This document shows, piece after piece, positions 23,049 to 34,430 of a stretch of DNA of 64,000 nucleotides. Source of the DNA: Esteya vermicola (taxonomy: Eukaryota > Ascomycota > Sordariomycetes > Ophiostomatales > Ophiostomataceae); assembly GCA_002778215.1 (NCBI GenBank), contig PCDM01000018.1:6944001-7008000 (forward strand). The letters run 5' to 3'. Positions within the stretch are counted from its first letter, which is position 1; every line of letters begins with the position of its first letter. The notes under the pieces are model-generated. The model ran no database searches. It saw only the letters and a program-made list of their open reading frames with translations, and had not been told where the DNA came from. The translations under genes and the position numbers were made by a program.

Positions 23049-24019
23049 GATATGGATGCAGGATGGCAATACTGGGTGGAGAAGAGGAAGAGGAAAGTGA
23101 AGCTATTTTGCTTTTTGCTTTTTCTCTTTTTTTTTTTTCCTTTTTTCTTCTTTTTTTTCTTCTTGCTCAGACTCTCGCTCTTTCCTCTTTGGTTTTGTTC
23201 CCCTCTTTCCTAATCTGACTCTCTCTGTCTCGGGGAAGCGACGATGGTGACCGTGAGTGGTCGGTACTTATACCCGCGCGTGAGCAGTAAACAGAGAAGG
23301 AGCGGTCTGGTCTGGCCGGACGTCCTTTGTTGTGCCGGCAAGTGCGGAGGCAAGTGCCTCACCTAAAGGACCGACTCGCGGTTGCCTCTTACTCAGTTCC
23401 GTAAACTACGACGTATAGATCATTTGGTCGTGCTGCTAGCCAGCGTGACTAACGGATTCTGGGATGCATAGTAGGGATAATACATAATACTCTTTCGTAT
23501 ACAAGCGCATAGTCGCTCAACGGCACGAGAACAAAAAAAGAGGTAGCGAGGATCCATTGGCGTCCGGTCCGACTCCATTTGTGCACGGGTGGATCGCATT
23601 GCGCGTCGTTGAGAGCGGCAGCTACGGAGGAGAAGAAAGAAGAGGAAAAAAAGAAGAGGGAAATAAGAAGGAAAAAAATAAAATGAAAATAAAAACAAAT
23701 AAATACAGACCGTTGCCGAAACTTCTGGGGAAGCTCCACTGCTTAGCCTGCCAAGCTCCCTCTCAACTGCCTAAAGCACGAAAGGCACACCCAAGCAAGG
23801 AGGAGTCCCCCCGCACGCGAGCCAACCTAAAGGGGATAAGCACGCCCGCCATGTACCCTATTGTCCAGTGCATTGGGCAGAAGGGATGTTCTATTTTTGC
23901 GCCGTTTTTTTGTTCTGCTCGTCACATGTGCCATCGGTTCAGGCGCTCGGGCACGGCATACGAGCACAAAAGACATGGATGTAGAAAGTCAGATGACTGT
24001 GGTGTTTGTTTTCCATTTA

Positions 24020-24071
24020 GGAAAGGAAACAAGAGGGAAGGAGAGAAGGGAAGGAGAGGAAGAAGAAGAAG

Positions 24072-24104
<33 letters not shown>

Positions 24105-24140
24105 GAAAAAAAAGAGAAAAAGGAAAAAGGGGGACAGGGA
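24020..24140. repeat. Polypurine tract (GGAAG / AAAAG units)
   Basis: The plus strand is almost pure A/G over about 120 bases, including AAAAG-type repeats near 24070-24120. It is low-complexity and could form unusual DNA structure. Confidence 0.85.
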
Positions 24141-25440
24141 AGAAATAGGACTCTGCAGAGGCTGAAAGAAGAGACGATGAAAATAGAGACGAAATGGAAA
24201 CCGATAAAGAAAAAAAAACGGAAAGGGAGAAATATATAAGGAAAAAAGATAAAGAAATACGATGAAAAGAATAGATGAACAAGAGACGAAAAGCATACCA
24301 ATCGTGTGCATTATTGAAATGGCACGATAATAACTACGGAGTATGAGTGATTATTCGTTCAGCTTTGCAGGGATTCCGGAGAGATTACTACTCGTATAAT
24401 CTGTGCTTGTCTTACCTGTGAGGCTTCAGATTTTGTACATAGTAGGGTGGCATAAATTCACATGGATCCACATGCCTGTTGACATGTACGGAGTACTGCG
24501 TATGAATACGGAGTAAGAGTTGATGTAATTGGCTGGTGTCAGGGGACGGGGAAATAAAGGACAAGGAGAAAAAAAGGTTAAAGGTTAAAAATAAAGATGA
24601 GAAAGGAGGAACGTGGAAAGGAGAAAGCGGTTGTCCGACGAGACAAGGCGGAACAAGACAGACATGAAAAATTCAGAAAATTTAGAAAAAATGTAATCAA
24701 AACAAGCAAAGAATCAAAACAGGCATGTCATAGCCGAGGACTGCAGATGTACCAGTACTTGCGTCTTATTGCCAGCTTCACGGGCTTCTCAAGGGCGAAA
24801 TGATGCAGGTGCGTGAGAGACATGACCATCCGTCGAGTCTGGACTCTCTGCAGCCAGCAGCGGCAGCGTCATCCTTGCACAGGGTCGTCCCGTAAGCAAA
24901 AACTCTGTTTGGGCGTGAGACGACCGTCTGTCCATATTCCCAATTTGGCACACACCAGCCTGTTTAGCCGTCTGCTGCATATTCGCCATACGCTTTTTGG
25001 CTGCTCTTCGGTCACTCTGCTTCAGCCGTACTGCAACTCGACATGCAATACCTGCAGCTGTCAACACAACCAACACCATTCAACGTCAACCGACACCACT
25101 CGACACCACTCGATGCTCCACCTGTTAGCAACACCTGCCTTTTCATGTACAGGTACTCTTGCCGACAGCGAATCTTATACCCTGTTTTCTTGATTATTTT
25201 TTGGCCATGCGGGAGCAACTTGGCCTTGCTGGCAGGCTGGGCTGAGGCTCTTTTTCGTGTAGGACGGGCCAGAACCCAATATTGACGTATCATTTCGGAG
25301 CCGGGCATGGGTAAACGAAGGGGCAGCAGTGCAGAGCTGCGTCAAGCTGTGTCGAGGTGCGTCAAGCTGGAAGGGAGTTGGGCAAGAGCCCTATGAGATA
25401 AGAGGATATAAATACCCAGAGAGACCAGATGCTTCGGCAA

Positions 25441-25482
25441 GGTTGTCCTTGCTGTCCTTGCTGTCCTTGCTGTCCTTGCTCA
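25441..25482. repeat. Tandem 9-mer of TTGCTGTCC type, about 4 copies
   Basis: GTCCTTGCT recurs at a 9-base period in the 5' flank of the membrane-protein gene, about 130 bases before its start. Confidence 0.9.
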
Positions 25483-25596
25483 TGTCGACCCTGCCTGGCC
25501 CTTGATCTTTGATTTCTCTTGATTTTCTTTTGATTTTCTTTTGATTTATTCCTGTTTTTTAATTCCTAATTTCTTGACTTGTTTTTTTTTTCAACA

Positions 25597-25597
25597 G
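25597..25597 (+). promoter_or_regulatory. 3' splice-site-like TTTTTCAACAG in the 5' UTR
   Basis: A long T run ending in CAACAG lies 17 bases before the ATG at 25615. It looks like an acceptor of a 5'-UTR intron. The donor was not identified. Confidence 0.35.
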
Positions 25598-25614
25598 TCT
25601 TCGACTCTGTTCCC

Positions 25615-27447
25615 ATGGCTAGCAGCAGCAAGGCCGACACCCTGCCGGCCTCTCCTCCGGAGAAGCACCTGGAATCTCCTGTCCTGGACAAGGATGAAAA
25701 ACAACTACTCGTTACCAGCGGGAACAATGCCCCTGTGAAAAAGGAAAAGCCGCTCAGCAAGCGGCTTCTCACCGCCCTCATCCTGCTGTCCATCTACACG
25801 GGCGGATGCATCGCCCTCGCCGTCTCCATGAAGGCCGGCCTCGACGGCTACAAGGCCATCGACTCCTCTACACACCGCCTGGCCACCGGCCACCTCCGGC
25901 TGCGCGTCTCGGACGTCACCACCCTCATCTCGGCCGCCATTGTCCTTATCAAATTCTTCGGCACCTCGTGGGCCGTCGTCACCATGTGGCTGTGTGCCCG
26001 CGAGCTCATCCACCAGGCCATGCACGCGCCGCCGCACCACCGCCTCACCCAGAAGCAGCTGTCCTTCATGGTCCGCTACAAGGTGCCCCCCTGGCTGCGT
26101 CCGCCCTTTGGCCGGCCCCGCACGAGCCGCAGCTGGATCGTCGCCTTTGTCCTGCTGTGCGCCCTGCCCCAGCCCTTTATCGCGCCGCTGCTGTCCGGCG
26201 CCGTCGACTGGAACCCCGTCCTGGTGCAGTCCCAGGTGGTGGTGAACGTGCAGGCGGCCAACCCAGAGGCCAGCCTCGGCCGCTGGTCCATGTACAACGA
26301 CCGAATCGTCGTCCGCGAGGACACGCTGCGCCAGGCCGCCGGCTACATCAGCATGGCCTGGACTGACCAGCAGTCGACCCGCCCCGACGGCTCCTCGCGC
26401 ACCGGCAACGGCTGCCGCCACGTCGTCAACGACGACGGCCTGCCGTCCAACACGACCCTCTTGCAGTCGGTCCTGCCCTGCCTCCAGATCCACAGCATCG
26501 ACTGGGTCGCCGACGTCCACGGCATCAGCGACGACGAGTTCTACTACGGCAGCCGCTACGTCGACAACATTAGTATCACCGAAGAGCTCCTCCACCAGCA
26601 CACCTCGTCGGGTCGGGCCTTTTTATACGACGCCGACAACCTCGCCGTCTTTTCCAGCCGGAGCAGTGTGCCCATTCCCGAGCCTGTCGTCGTGTCTGGC
26701 CTCATGACTCTGGCCGTCATCCTCGGCTCCGTCAGCAGCAGTGCCACCAACTGTGACAATCTGCGGGCCTCGGACGTCGACATTGGCCCCCTCAGCTCCT
26801 TCTCGGGCATCTACCGCTTCCTCGACGACGGCGGCCACTGCTACATCTTTGCCCACGTCAACATGACGGCCGGCCAGACCACGAGCGCCCGCAGCATCTA
26901 CATCACACCCCGCGTCGTCGAGGACCAGACACGCATCCCCGGCGACAACCGAACCAGCGACATTGGAGCAAGCGAGGCCGACGTGGCCGGGAATTTCAGC
27001 ATCGAGTCCAGTCCCTGGACCCAGCACGCCCTCTGGATGCTGCCCAATCTCATGACGACGCTCGTCAGCATGAACTCGACGCGCCTCGCCAACTGGGACA
27101 ATATCAACATGTATGCCGAGAACCTCATCCGCCAGTCCTACCTGGCCGCCTGGGACAGCCTCTCGCGCTCCTACGACACGTCCATTGCCGGCGTCAGCTA
27201 CGTGGCCAACCCGCCAGAGTCCCGCGTCGAGGCCAGCGTCTCGGCCAAGCGCACCTTTTCGTGGCTCGCCGTGGCGCTGCTGCACACCGTCGGCGGTCTG
27301 CTGCTCGTCTTTTTGATTCTCGGACCCAAGTCGCGGATGCAGCGCTCAGAGGCGGCGGCCGCCGCCGCTGTGGGTGCAGACCCGTCGGCCATGATGGACG
27401 GTTCGGGCGATACTGTCGGTGAAATTATGAGCTTTTTATTCAACTAG
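25615..27447 (+). CDS. Four-TM fungal membrane protein, function unknown
   Basis: This is a single exon of 610 aa; the start is the first ATG of the frame. I do not recognise the family. A cytosolic Lys/Asp-rich N-terminus (1-49) is followed by hydrophobic spans at about 50-72, 101-126 and 172-195. A soluble region of about 350 residues carries several NxS/T sequons (such as NTT, NRT, NFS and NST), then comes one last span at about 547-569 and a short Ala-rich tail. The layout suggests a plasma- or vacuolar-membrane protein with a large extracytoplasmic domain. The G/C-ending codons agree with its being a real gene. It is convergent with the threonine aldolase gene (186 bases between stops). 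Confidence 0.75.
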   Translation: MASSSKADTLPASPPEKHLESPVLDKDEKQLLVTSGNNAPVKKEKPLSKRLLTALILLSIYTGGCIALAVSMKAGLDGYKAIDSSTHRLATGHLRLRVSDVTTLISAAIVLIKFFGTSWAVVTMWLCARELIHQAMHAPPHHRLTQKQLSFMVRYKVPPWLRPPFGRPRTSRSWIVAFVLLCALPQPFIAPLLSGAVDWNPVLVQSQVVVNVQAANPEASLGRWSMYNDRIVVREDTLRQAAGYISMAWTDQQSTRPDGSSRTGNGCRHVVNDDGLPSNTTLLQSVLPCLQIHSIDWVADVHGISDDEFYYGSRYVDNISITEELLHQHTSSGRAFLYDADNLAVFSSRSSVPIPEPVVVSGLMTLAVILGSVSSSATNCDNLRASDVDIGPLSSFSGIYRFLDDGGHCYIFAHVNMTAGQTTSARSIYITPRVVEDQTRIPGDNRTSDIGASEADVAGNFSIESSPWTQHALWMLPNLMTTLVSMNSTRLANWDNINMYAENLIRQSYLAAWDSLSRSYDTSIAGVSYVANPPESRVEASVSAKRTFSWLAVALLHTVGGLLLVFLILGPKSRMQRSEAAAAAAVGADPSAMMDGSGDTVGEIMSFLFN

Positions 27448-27633
27448 ACTTTTGTCTCTTCTCTTTTTATCCTTTTCTTATCTTCTCTTCTCCTTTTCAG
27501 TATGATTTTCTGGGTCAATGGTTTCTTAATGGGTTTCTAGCAGTAGCAAAAGTAGCATGGCTTGCATAGCTTTGATCACGTCTCTTTATCCATACGATAA
27601 TGTATCTCTATTCTATCCGTTCCCGTTCCTCGT

Positions 27634-28921
27634 CTACTTGGCTGTCGGGTAGACCGACTCCTTGCCCGACGCCTCACCAGTCTTGCCGCCTGCCGCAGCT
27701 TCTTGGAGGACCTGCGAAAAGACGCGCTCCAGACGAGGAACCACGTGGGCCCGGTTCTGGTAGATCTGGTAGTGCACAATGAGGCGCTCAGCGTACATCT
27801 TGAGACCCTCAGCCGCCGCGAGGGCCACGAACCGGTCGCCGTCGACGCCCGAGGCCGCAAAGTCCAGCCAGGCCATGTTGGTGTGTACGGGGTAGCGCAT
27901 CTTGCCGCCGCGGTCCGTCCACATCTGGGCGACCTCGGCAGCGAGTCCATGGCTGGCCTTGAGCAGACCGTCTTTGCCCCCAAACGTCTCGTCGACAGAC
28001 ACCCGCGCCGCCGCCGATATGACGCCCGACTGGCGCAGACCGCCCCCCAGAGCCTTGCGGATCCGGAAGCACTGCTGGATGACGTCACGGGAGCCGACAA
28101 TGATGCTGCCAATGGGCGCGCCCAGGCCCTTGGAGAAGCACATGCTGATGGTGTCGAAGCAGGCGGCATACTCGAGCAGACTGCCGGCGCCGTGCTGCCC
28201 CTGAGCCGCGGCAGCCTCCCACAGACGGGCGCCGTCACAGTGTACACGGATGCCCTTGCTGCGGGCCCAGTCGGAGATGCGGCGCGTCTCGGCCAGTGGC
28301 ATGACGACGCCATTGAGCGTGTTCTCGAGGCTGATGACGCGCGTCGGACACGCATGGATGTCGTCGCTGATGACGGCATTCTCCTGCACCTCCTCCAGGG
28401 TAAGGTAGAGGCCGTTCTTGGGAAGGACCGGGATGATCATGGCTCCGGTCAGGGAGCTCGTCCTGGGCTGTCAGGGAGAGACGAGAAGTGGAGATTAAGA
28501 AGAGAACAAGACAGACAAGAGGGAAACGTACCCTCCACCCTCGTATTGGAAAATGTGTGAGCGGCGATCACAGAGCACCGAGTGAGGTGGCTGCGTCAGG
28601 AGAGCCCGCAGTGCCACCTGATTGCCCATGGTACCCGACAGCACGAGAATGGCAGCCTCCTTGCCGGTCAGCTGGGCGCAGTGGTCCTGCAGTGCGACGG
28701 TCGTCGGGTCTTCGTGATAGACGTCGTCGAGGAGGGTGGTATTCTGGATAGCCGTCAGCATAGCGGCCGTCGGTGTGGTCATGGTATCGCCTGGACTGTT
28801 AGCAGGAATCACGTGCTGTCAACAGAACTATCAGAAGGGACTATCAGAAGGGATGACAAGACAGACTCCGGAGATCGATGCCGCCAGCACCGGCACTGCC
28901 AATCCAGTTGTTGGACGTCAT
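27634..28921 (-). CDS. Threonine aldolase (PLP-dependent, beta-eliminating lyase family)
   Basis: There are three exons: 28921-28867, 28790-28532 and 28462-27634, giving 380 aa. Joins are GT-AG and in frame; intron 1 has an unusual GTCTGT donor but a clear TGCTAAC branch point. The product runs through IDLRSDTMTTPTAAML, DDVYHEDPTTVALQ, LSGTMGNQVALRALL and HCDGARLWEAAA (Asp181, pyridine-N contact) to the PLP lysine in MCFSKGLGAPIGS (Lys216). The family cleaves L-threonine or L-allo-threonine to glycine and acetaldehyde (GLY1 in yeast). Stereospecificity cannot be told from sequence. Confidence 0.95.
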
Positions 28922-30075
28922 TCTGGAGGTTGAGAAGGAGCGAGAATAAAGCTGCAGAGTGGAAAAAGGCAATGCAGACGAAAAGGAAGCAGTCGAGCTT
29001 GTCTGTTCCGTCGTTATACAAGAGCGACAGGTGCCTGGTGCGACTGGAAACGTGCGTCAGATGGCTACTCAACAGCGGCGACTCTAGATAAGAGAGAGGG
29101 GGGGAGAAAATAAGGTTTAGTGTACCGGCAAGTAAGGCGTGAAGTCTGGCAAGGTCCAGTCGTAGCCGGGTGAGTGGCCGGGCCACATAAATACTCTGCA
29201 TTCTCGCACTTTCCCGGTGTCGAGGTGCCAGTCGCAACTTCTCCGGCGCCAAGCGAATCAGAGGCACATCTCTACGCCGACAACCGGCGCCATCTCTTAT
29301 ATTTGCTGACTAAGCATGATGAATGGGTTCACGTCAGATGATCACGATGTGAGGAATGTGCTTTGCAGCTTCTGCACAGATTGTCGCCATCGCGATGGAC
29401 GCATGATGTTGCATAATCTCTCTGGCAAGTCATAAAGAACAGGCTCGTGCCTTTCAAGCCTTCACCTTTGCAGCGTTTTACTCTACCATCTACAATGTAC
29501 TGCGACCACGTTTTACAACCTTTGTACTCGTTACTCCGTACGCAGTCATGAGTGGAACCATGCAGATCATGTGATCCACTTTGATAACATTATGCGCTAG
29601 CCTTCCGTCACCTTGCCAGTCACACCCGATCACACCTCACTCCTTCCTTCCTCATATAACCTTATCACTTCCTGCCTCTTCTGGGTATCATTCGATTACG
29701 CCTTACAGTATTAGATACAGGAACGGCTGATTAGCTCCTGCCGTGCTCATCTCCCCTATCGCAGCGCTACGGTGTCCCTCGCAGAAGGCACTGTGCTCTA
29801 TGAGAGGCTGTGCTGCTCTTCTTCCCGTGTTTCTGCTTTGAATCTCGTATGCGATGGAGCCACTTCCTGGTCACCGTGCCTGGGCACCGTGCCTGGGCAC
29901 TCTTACCCTCTACTGTGTACGAGTATACGTATTCCCTCTGTACTCGTAGTCTACCTGATTGATTTTTCCGCTCCTTCCTCATTCACACTTGCATCCATCT
30001 TTTCTTTCTTTTCCTTCTTTCTTCTTCTCTCCCATCCATCCTTTTTCTGCTCCTCTTCAGTTTGGACGACTCGCC
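28922..30075. other. Divergent promoter region, threonine aldolase / GT17
   Basis: This is 1.15 kb with no supported gene. There is a TACTCCGTA motif at 29532-29540 with TGTACTCG beside it, a TACGAGTA at about 29921, and a pyrimidine tract leading to CTCTTCAG at 30060, 15 bases before the GT17 ATG, which could be a 5'-UTR intron acceptor. Confidence 0.5.
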
Positions 30076-31323
30076 ATGTTTCTCGCACATTGGACCTTTG
30101 GTCCTCCTCGTCTGTTCCGGTTGCTGGTCCTGCTCCTTCCCGCATCCGTCTTCTCGTTGATCCTGCTGTACTCACGCAAGGACTGGCAAAGTGGGGGCCT
30201 GGTGACTCCCAGCCAGAAGGAGATGCCAGAAAGCAAAGAAGACCCCCAGACCGGCCTGCATGTCGACACCCTCGAGGCCAGAGAGATTTGCCGACAACAC
30301 GGCTGGCTTCCCTTCAAGAGGCGAGCAAGCGAACAGCATATTCTGAATCAGCCGCGGCGTAAAGTCTACGATTTGTTCATGGTCAACGACGAGCTCGACT
30401 GGCTCGAGATCCGGCTCAACACGACGTATAACGAGGTGGACTATTTTGTCATTGTCGAGAGTGCCCAGACCTTTACTGGCCTCTCCAAGCCCCTGGTCAT
30501 CCGTGACAACTGGGACCGCTTCGCTGCCTACCATGCCAAGATGATCTACCACGAGCTCGAGTTTCCCCCCAACTTTCACGCCAACGTGGCCTGGGATCGC
30601 GAGGACCTACAACGAAATGCCATGTTTCAGCAGGTGTTGGGTGTCGAGGACGGGGGTGGGAACGAGGAAGGAAACAGCCGTCTGGGAGCAGACCAGCGGC
30701 CAAACCAGGGCGACGTGCTCATCGTGGCCGACGTGGACGAGATTCCGCGGCCGTCGGCTCTGCGGGCCCTGCGGCTGTGCCAGTTCCCCCGGCGGACGAC
30801 ACTCCACAGCCAGTTCTACTACTACAGCTACCAGTTCCGCTACCACGGGGCACCGTGGCCCCACCCACAAGCGACCATATTTGAGGGGGCGCGCGATACC
30901 CTGCTGCCGGCAGACCTGCGCAACAGCGAGGGCGGCAGCCAGCGAGACCGCGATCGCGGCTACCTGCTCTTCCGGCTGCTCGGCGGTGGCAATTTCCTGG
31001 GGCGCTTTCTGCGCAGCTTCGAGGAGGGCTCCATGGACGACGCAGCCTGGCACTGCTCGTCATGCTACGCCACCATGGCCGAGCTGATGCACAAGCTCGA
31101 GAGCGTCTCGCACACCTGGATGAACAACAACGTCTTCCGCAGCCGCGACCGCGCCGCCCACCGCGTCCGCCACGGCCTCGACCTCTGGGACCGCGAGAAC
31201 CTCATTTACGACCGCATCGAGAACAATACCGACTTCCCTTCCTTTGTGGGCACCCAGCCGGAGCGCTTCCGTTATCTGCTGAACCGCGACGGCAAATCAG
31301 CCGGCTTTACAGACTATCCTTGA
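30076..31323 (+). CDS. GT17-family glycosyltransferase (beta-1,4-GlcNAc transferase III-like)
   Basis: This is a single exon of 415 aa. The first ATG of the frame gives a type-II topology with a membrane anchor at about residues 12-33. The Glyco_transf_17 marks are YDLFMVNDELDWLEIRL (98-114), DYFVIVESAQTFTGLSKPL (122-140) and the acidic VADVDEIPRPSALR (217-230), followed by a region with WHCSSCYATM. Animal members add bisecting GlcNAc to N-glycans (GnT-III, MGAT3). Fungi make high-mannose rather than complex N-glycans, so the substrate here is open. It probably sits in the Golgi. It is convergent with the bZIP gene (211 bases). Confidence 0.9.
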   Translation: MFLAHWTFGPPRLFRLLVLLLPASVFSLILLYSRKDWQSGGLVTPSQKEMPESKEDPQTGLHVDTLEAREICRQHGWLPFKRRASEQHILNQPRRKVYDLFMVNDELDWLEIRLNTTYNEVDYFVIVESAQTFTGLSKPLVIRDNWDRFAAYHAKMIYHELEFPPNFHANVAWDREDLQRNAMFQQVLGVEDGGGNEEGNSRLGADQRPNQGDVLIVADVDEIPRPSALRALRLCQFPRRTTLHSQFYYYSYQFRYHGAPWPHPQATIFEGARDTLLPADLRNSEGGSQRDRDRGYLLFRLLGGGNFLGRFLRSFEEGSMDDAAWHCSSCYATMAELMHKLESVSHTWMNNNVFRSRDRAAHRVRHGLDLWDRENLIYDRIENNTDFPSFVGTQPERFRYLLNRDGKSAGFTDYP

Positions 31324-31534
31324 CAGGAAACGTTGAGGTATTGTGATTCCTTGGGGGAGTTTGGATTCTGATTTTTGGTTGGACTCTTTGCATAATTGGC
31401 GTATCTTTTTTCTTCTCATAACATTGTATTACTTTCAAGGATGAAGCATAAGCCGGGGAATCTTGGGAAAAAAGGGGGAAACAAACATTTGGTCATTCTT
31501 ATATACATTCTATTGATTCTTGTGTGAATACGTC

Positions 31535-33107
31535 TCAAAATACCATGGACTGTACCATGGGATTGAGCATGGTGTCCACGACAGTTTCAAAGACGGGCCG
31601 GTCGACGACAGAGCCAAAATACAGGCAGTGCACGACGGGGGCAAAGGCCGCCTTGAGCATGTCGAGCACGTCCTGCCGCAGGAGCACCGGGAGCGGATAC
31701 CGTGCGGCCATCTCGAACCATGCCTGCACTGGCGCCAGCTCGTGGTCGACGGACGGGTTGAGCGAGCAGGCCAGCCCGTACAGTGACTGGAGCGACACGT
31801 CCGGTGCAGTCCAGGACAGATTGAAATTGTCTCGATGGCTGGCACCATCTGTGCCGGTGCCAGCAGCCGCCCCGGCAGACTCTGCCGTCTCTGCATACTC
31901 GCTAAAGTACTTTTCGTAAATGGCTTGGTGGATCGTGTCAGGAGCGCGGCGCAGCAGCAGGCTCGAGGCCATCATGGCGTGGCCATGGGCAAACCATCCT
32001 TGGGGGGGCGAGGAGTACTGGTGGCCAGCGTGGCTCCAGCAGACATGTTCGAGGCTAGAGGCATTAGAGTGAGAGGAGGGCAAAAAGAGAAGAAGACAAA
32101 AAAAAAACATACGAAAGAATAAAGTTCACAACACGATGCACCTCTTCCAAGGTGATTTGACGAATGATGGGTCCGACTCTGGCCACCTGCTCGGCCGTGT
32201 GGACTGGGTTGGCCGTCGAGGCCAAGGCGGCATCCATGCTGGACCAAAAGGGCGCTTCTGGGTCCGAGCTGGGAGCAGAGGCAGGAAATGCTGGATGCTG
32301 TGCAGGAGCAGGCAGGGAGACCGACGACATGGCCGAGATCTGGTAGACGGGAGAACCGACAATCTCGTCATGGACGAGGCTGACGTTGACGTCATTGAGG
32401 TTGTGCATGCTGTCCATGATTTCAAAGTCATTGAAAAGAGAGTCCCAGGACGGCAGGTCGGTGGAGGAAGTAGTGGTGTCCGGGGCAGCCAGCTGCAGCG
32501 CGGACATGTCTGGCAGAGGCGCTTGGGAGACGGAGACAGAGACAGAGGACGGCAGCAGGCCATGGTCCCCGGCCGCGGCATCGGCGGTTCCTGCCGTGGC
32601 CCCGCCCCCAGAAGTGAAGCCCGTGCCTGTCCCTAGACCTAGACCGAGACGCTGGCGGATGTTCTCATTGTCCTGCATCAGACTGCGCGTCTCCTTTTCG
32701 GCTTCCGTGATGAGCTCACGCAGCGTGTTCACGTCTACTTCCAGCTGCTTGAGGTAGTCGGCCTTGCGCTTGCGGTGCTGGATCTGGGCGCGGCGGACCT
32801 GGGCGCGGCGGATCTGGGATTTGGTCAAGGGCGGGCCGTCGGCAGCGGCAGCGGCGGCTCCCTTGGAGGACGGCTCCGCACAGTTGTCGTCGGTGTCGTC
32901 GTGGCCATCGCACCCGTCGTCGCCCAATCCTTCCTCCCACTCGACGGCATACGGATCAGAGGGGTTGATGGTGGCGTCCATGTGTCTGCTGTGTTTGCTG
33001 CTGCTGTGTTTTGTGCCGCTGTCTCTTCTGGTTGTTCTGGTGGACGTCTTGCTGCGGGTAGCGACAGAGCGCTTCATGTTAGCCCGGGGAGGAGAAGGGC
33101 GAGGCAT
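31535..33107 (-). CDS. bZIP-type transcription factor with atypical basic region
   Basis: There are two exons: 33107-32113 and 32054-31535, giving 504 aa; the join is GT-AG and in frame (donor GTATGT). A Ser/Lys/Arg-rich N-terminus and an acidic stretch (EEGLGDDGCDGHDDTDD) precede the basic region RRAQVRRAQIQHRKRK (100-115) and a short leucine zipper (YLKQLEVDVNTLRELI). The consensus Asn of bZIP basic regions is Val104 here, while the Arg eight residues later is kept (Arg112). The C-terminal half has a helical domain (APDTIHQAIYEKYFSEY to VDTMLNPMVQSMVF). Similar fungal proteins with an RRAQVRRAQ basic region exist, so this is likely a subfamily trait. Later in-frame ATGs (for example MDATINPSD) are alternative starts. 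Confidence 0.82.
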
Positions 33108-33317
33108 AGCAAAAGAGGGGGGGAGGGAGGGGGCGCAGTGCAGCAGGCAGTAGTCAGCAAGGGAGCCGTAGGCGACAAAGGCAAGATGGAGAACTAGAAA
33201 AATGGTAGAGGTAATTTCCGAGCAGAGAGATAGTGAAAGAAAGAGAGAGAGAGAGCAGCTTCTTCATTGTATATAAAGCAGTCGCTCCTCCCTGCTCCCA
33301 TCCCGCAGACAACCTCT

Positions 33318-33425
33318 GTGGAATACATCTGGAATACATGCAAGTCTGGAATACAAACGGGAAACCAACTGGAATACAGGACTGGAATACAGGACTGGAA
33401 TACAGACTGACAGAGACACTGGAAT
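33318..33425. repeat. Interspersed CTGGAATAC repeat, about 7 copies
   Basis: TGGAATAC occurs at irregular then regular spacing. The clearest part is three 13-base units ACTGGAATACAGG at about 33369-33405. Confidence 0.85.
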
Positions 33426-34312
33426 ACTCTCAGATCTGTCAGGAGGACCCGACTCCTGAGCCAGGGTGGCAGCCGCAAACTCCCATACACCAATATTAAG
33501 CATTGCCCGAATGCGATAGATTTGGGCCATTGTTAATTCCAAATCAAATACCCACCCCTGACCAGCTGAGCACCAACACGGCCGGCAGCCTGCCACCAAA
33601 GGCACCCTGGGATGCAGTAGGACTCTTGTCTTACACCACCAGAAGCTATGACAAATCATCCAATGACTGGGCTAAAAAATTCAAATACTTAAGGTGGCGG
33701 TAACCTCGCGAGGGCCAAAAAGGAAAAAGGAAAAAGGAAAGAAGAAAAGAAGAAAAGAAGAGCAAAAAAGAAAGGCAGGAAAGGAAAGTCAGAAAAGGAA
33801 AAAAGATACAAAAATACACCAAAAATACACCAAAACAATTCAAAAATTTAAAATACTACTCACCACAGGACTGTTTCTACCACAGAAAAATTTGCTGCTT
33901 CTCTTTTTTGTTTCTGATTTTTAAGAGCCGATATGGCAGGCGGGAAGACGTGATTCCATGCGTCTGTGATTGATCAGTCTCATGTTGAGAGGGAGAATGC
34001 CCAAAAGAAAGCAACAAAGACTTTGTCGTGATTCCAACTTCCAGCACACTGATGCTTTGGAATCAATATGCAAGAGTGGAGAAAGTTTGCACCAATGCAG
34101 TGCAAGGCTGAATGAAGATTTCCTAGCGCTGAATAAATAGTCACGTGTGATTGTTTTTTTTTATCAAGAATATAGACTTTTTTTATTTTCCACTCATCAC
34201 GCCGTTCGTCATTCCCAGTGATTGAACATGCCAAATAAACAAAGATCGTGCTGCCTATACGCCTGAACCACAAGAATGATCCCAGTGCATGAGAAAAAGA
34301 AAAAGGAAAAAA

Positions 34313-34395
34313 AATGACGAAAATGACACAAATGACGCAAATGACGCAAATGACGCAAATGACAAAAATGACAAAAATGACAAAACTGAGAAAAC
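34313..34395. repeat. Imperfect 9-mer repeat AAATGACGC/AAATGACAA
   Basis: About nine degenerate units with a 9-base period run toward the 3' end of RRN3, beginning AAATGACGA and ending AACTGAGAA. Confidence 0.9.
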
Positions 34396-34430
34396 TGAGA
34401 AATTGGGATAAAACATTGTCGCTTGGCACG

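Larger units (their letters stand above)
23049..25614. other. Divergent 2.6-kb region, trehalase / membrane protein
   Basis: Just upstream of the trehalase are T/C homopolymers. Then come a GA/AAAAG-rich purine block at about 23625-24290, three TACGGAGTA motifs (24335-24343, 24487-24495, 24507-24515) and the repeat at 25441-25482. Frames present are purine- or pyrimidine-run artefacts. Confidence 0.6.
33108..34430. other. Intergenic: bZIP promoter and RRN3 3' flank
   Basis: This 1.3-kb stretch holds the CTGGAATAC repeats (about 33318-33425), A-rich low-complexity DNA (33718-33860) and the AAATGACGC repeat block (34313-34395). No gene is supported. Confidence 0.6.
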
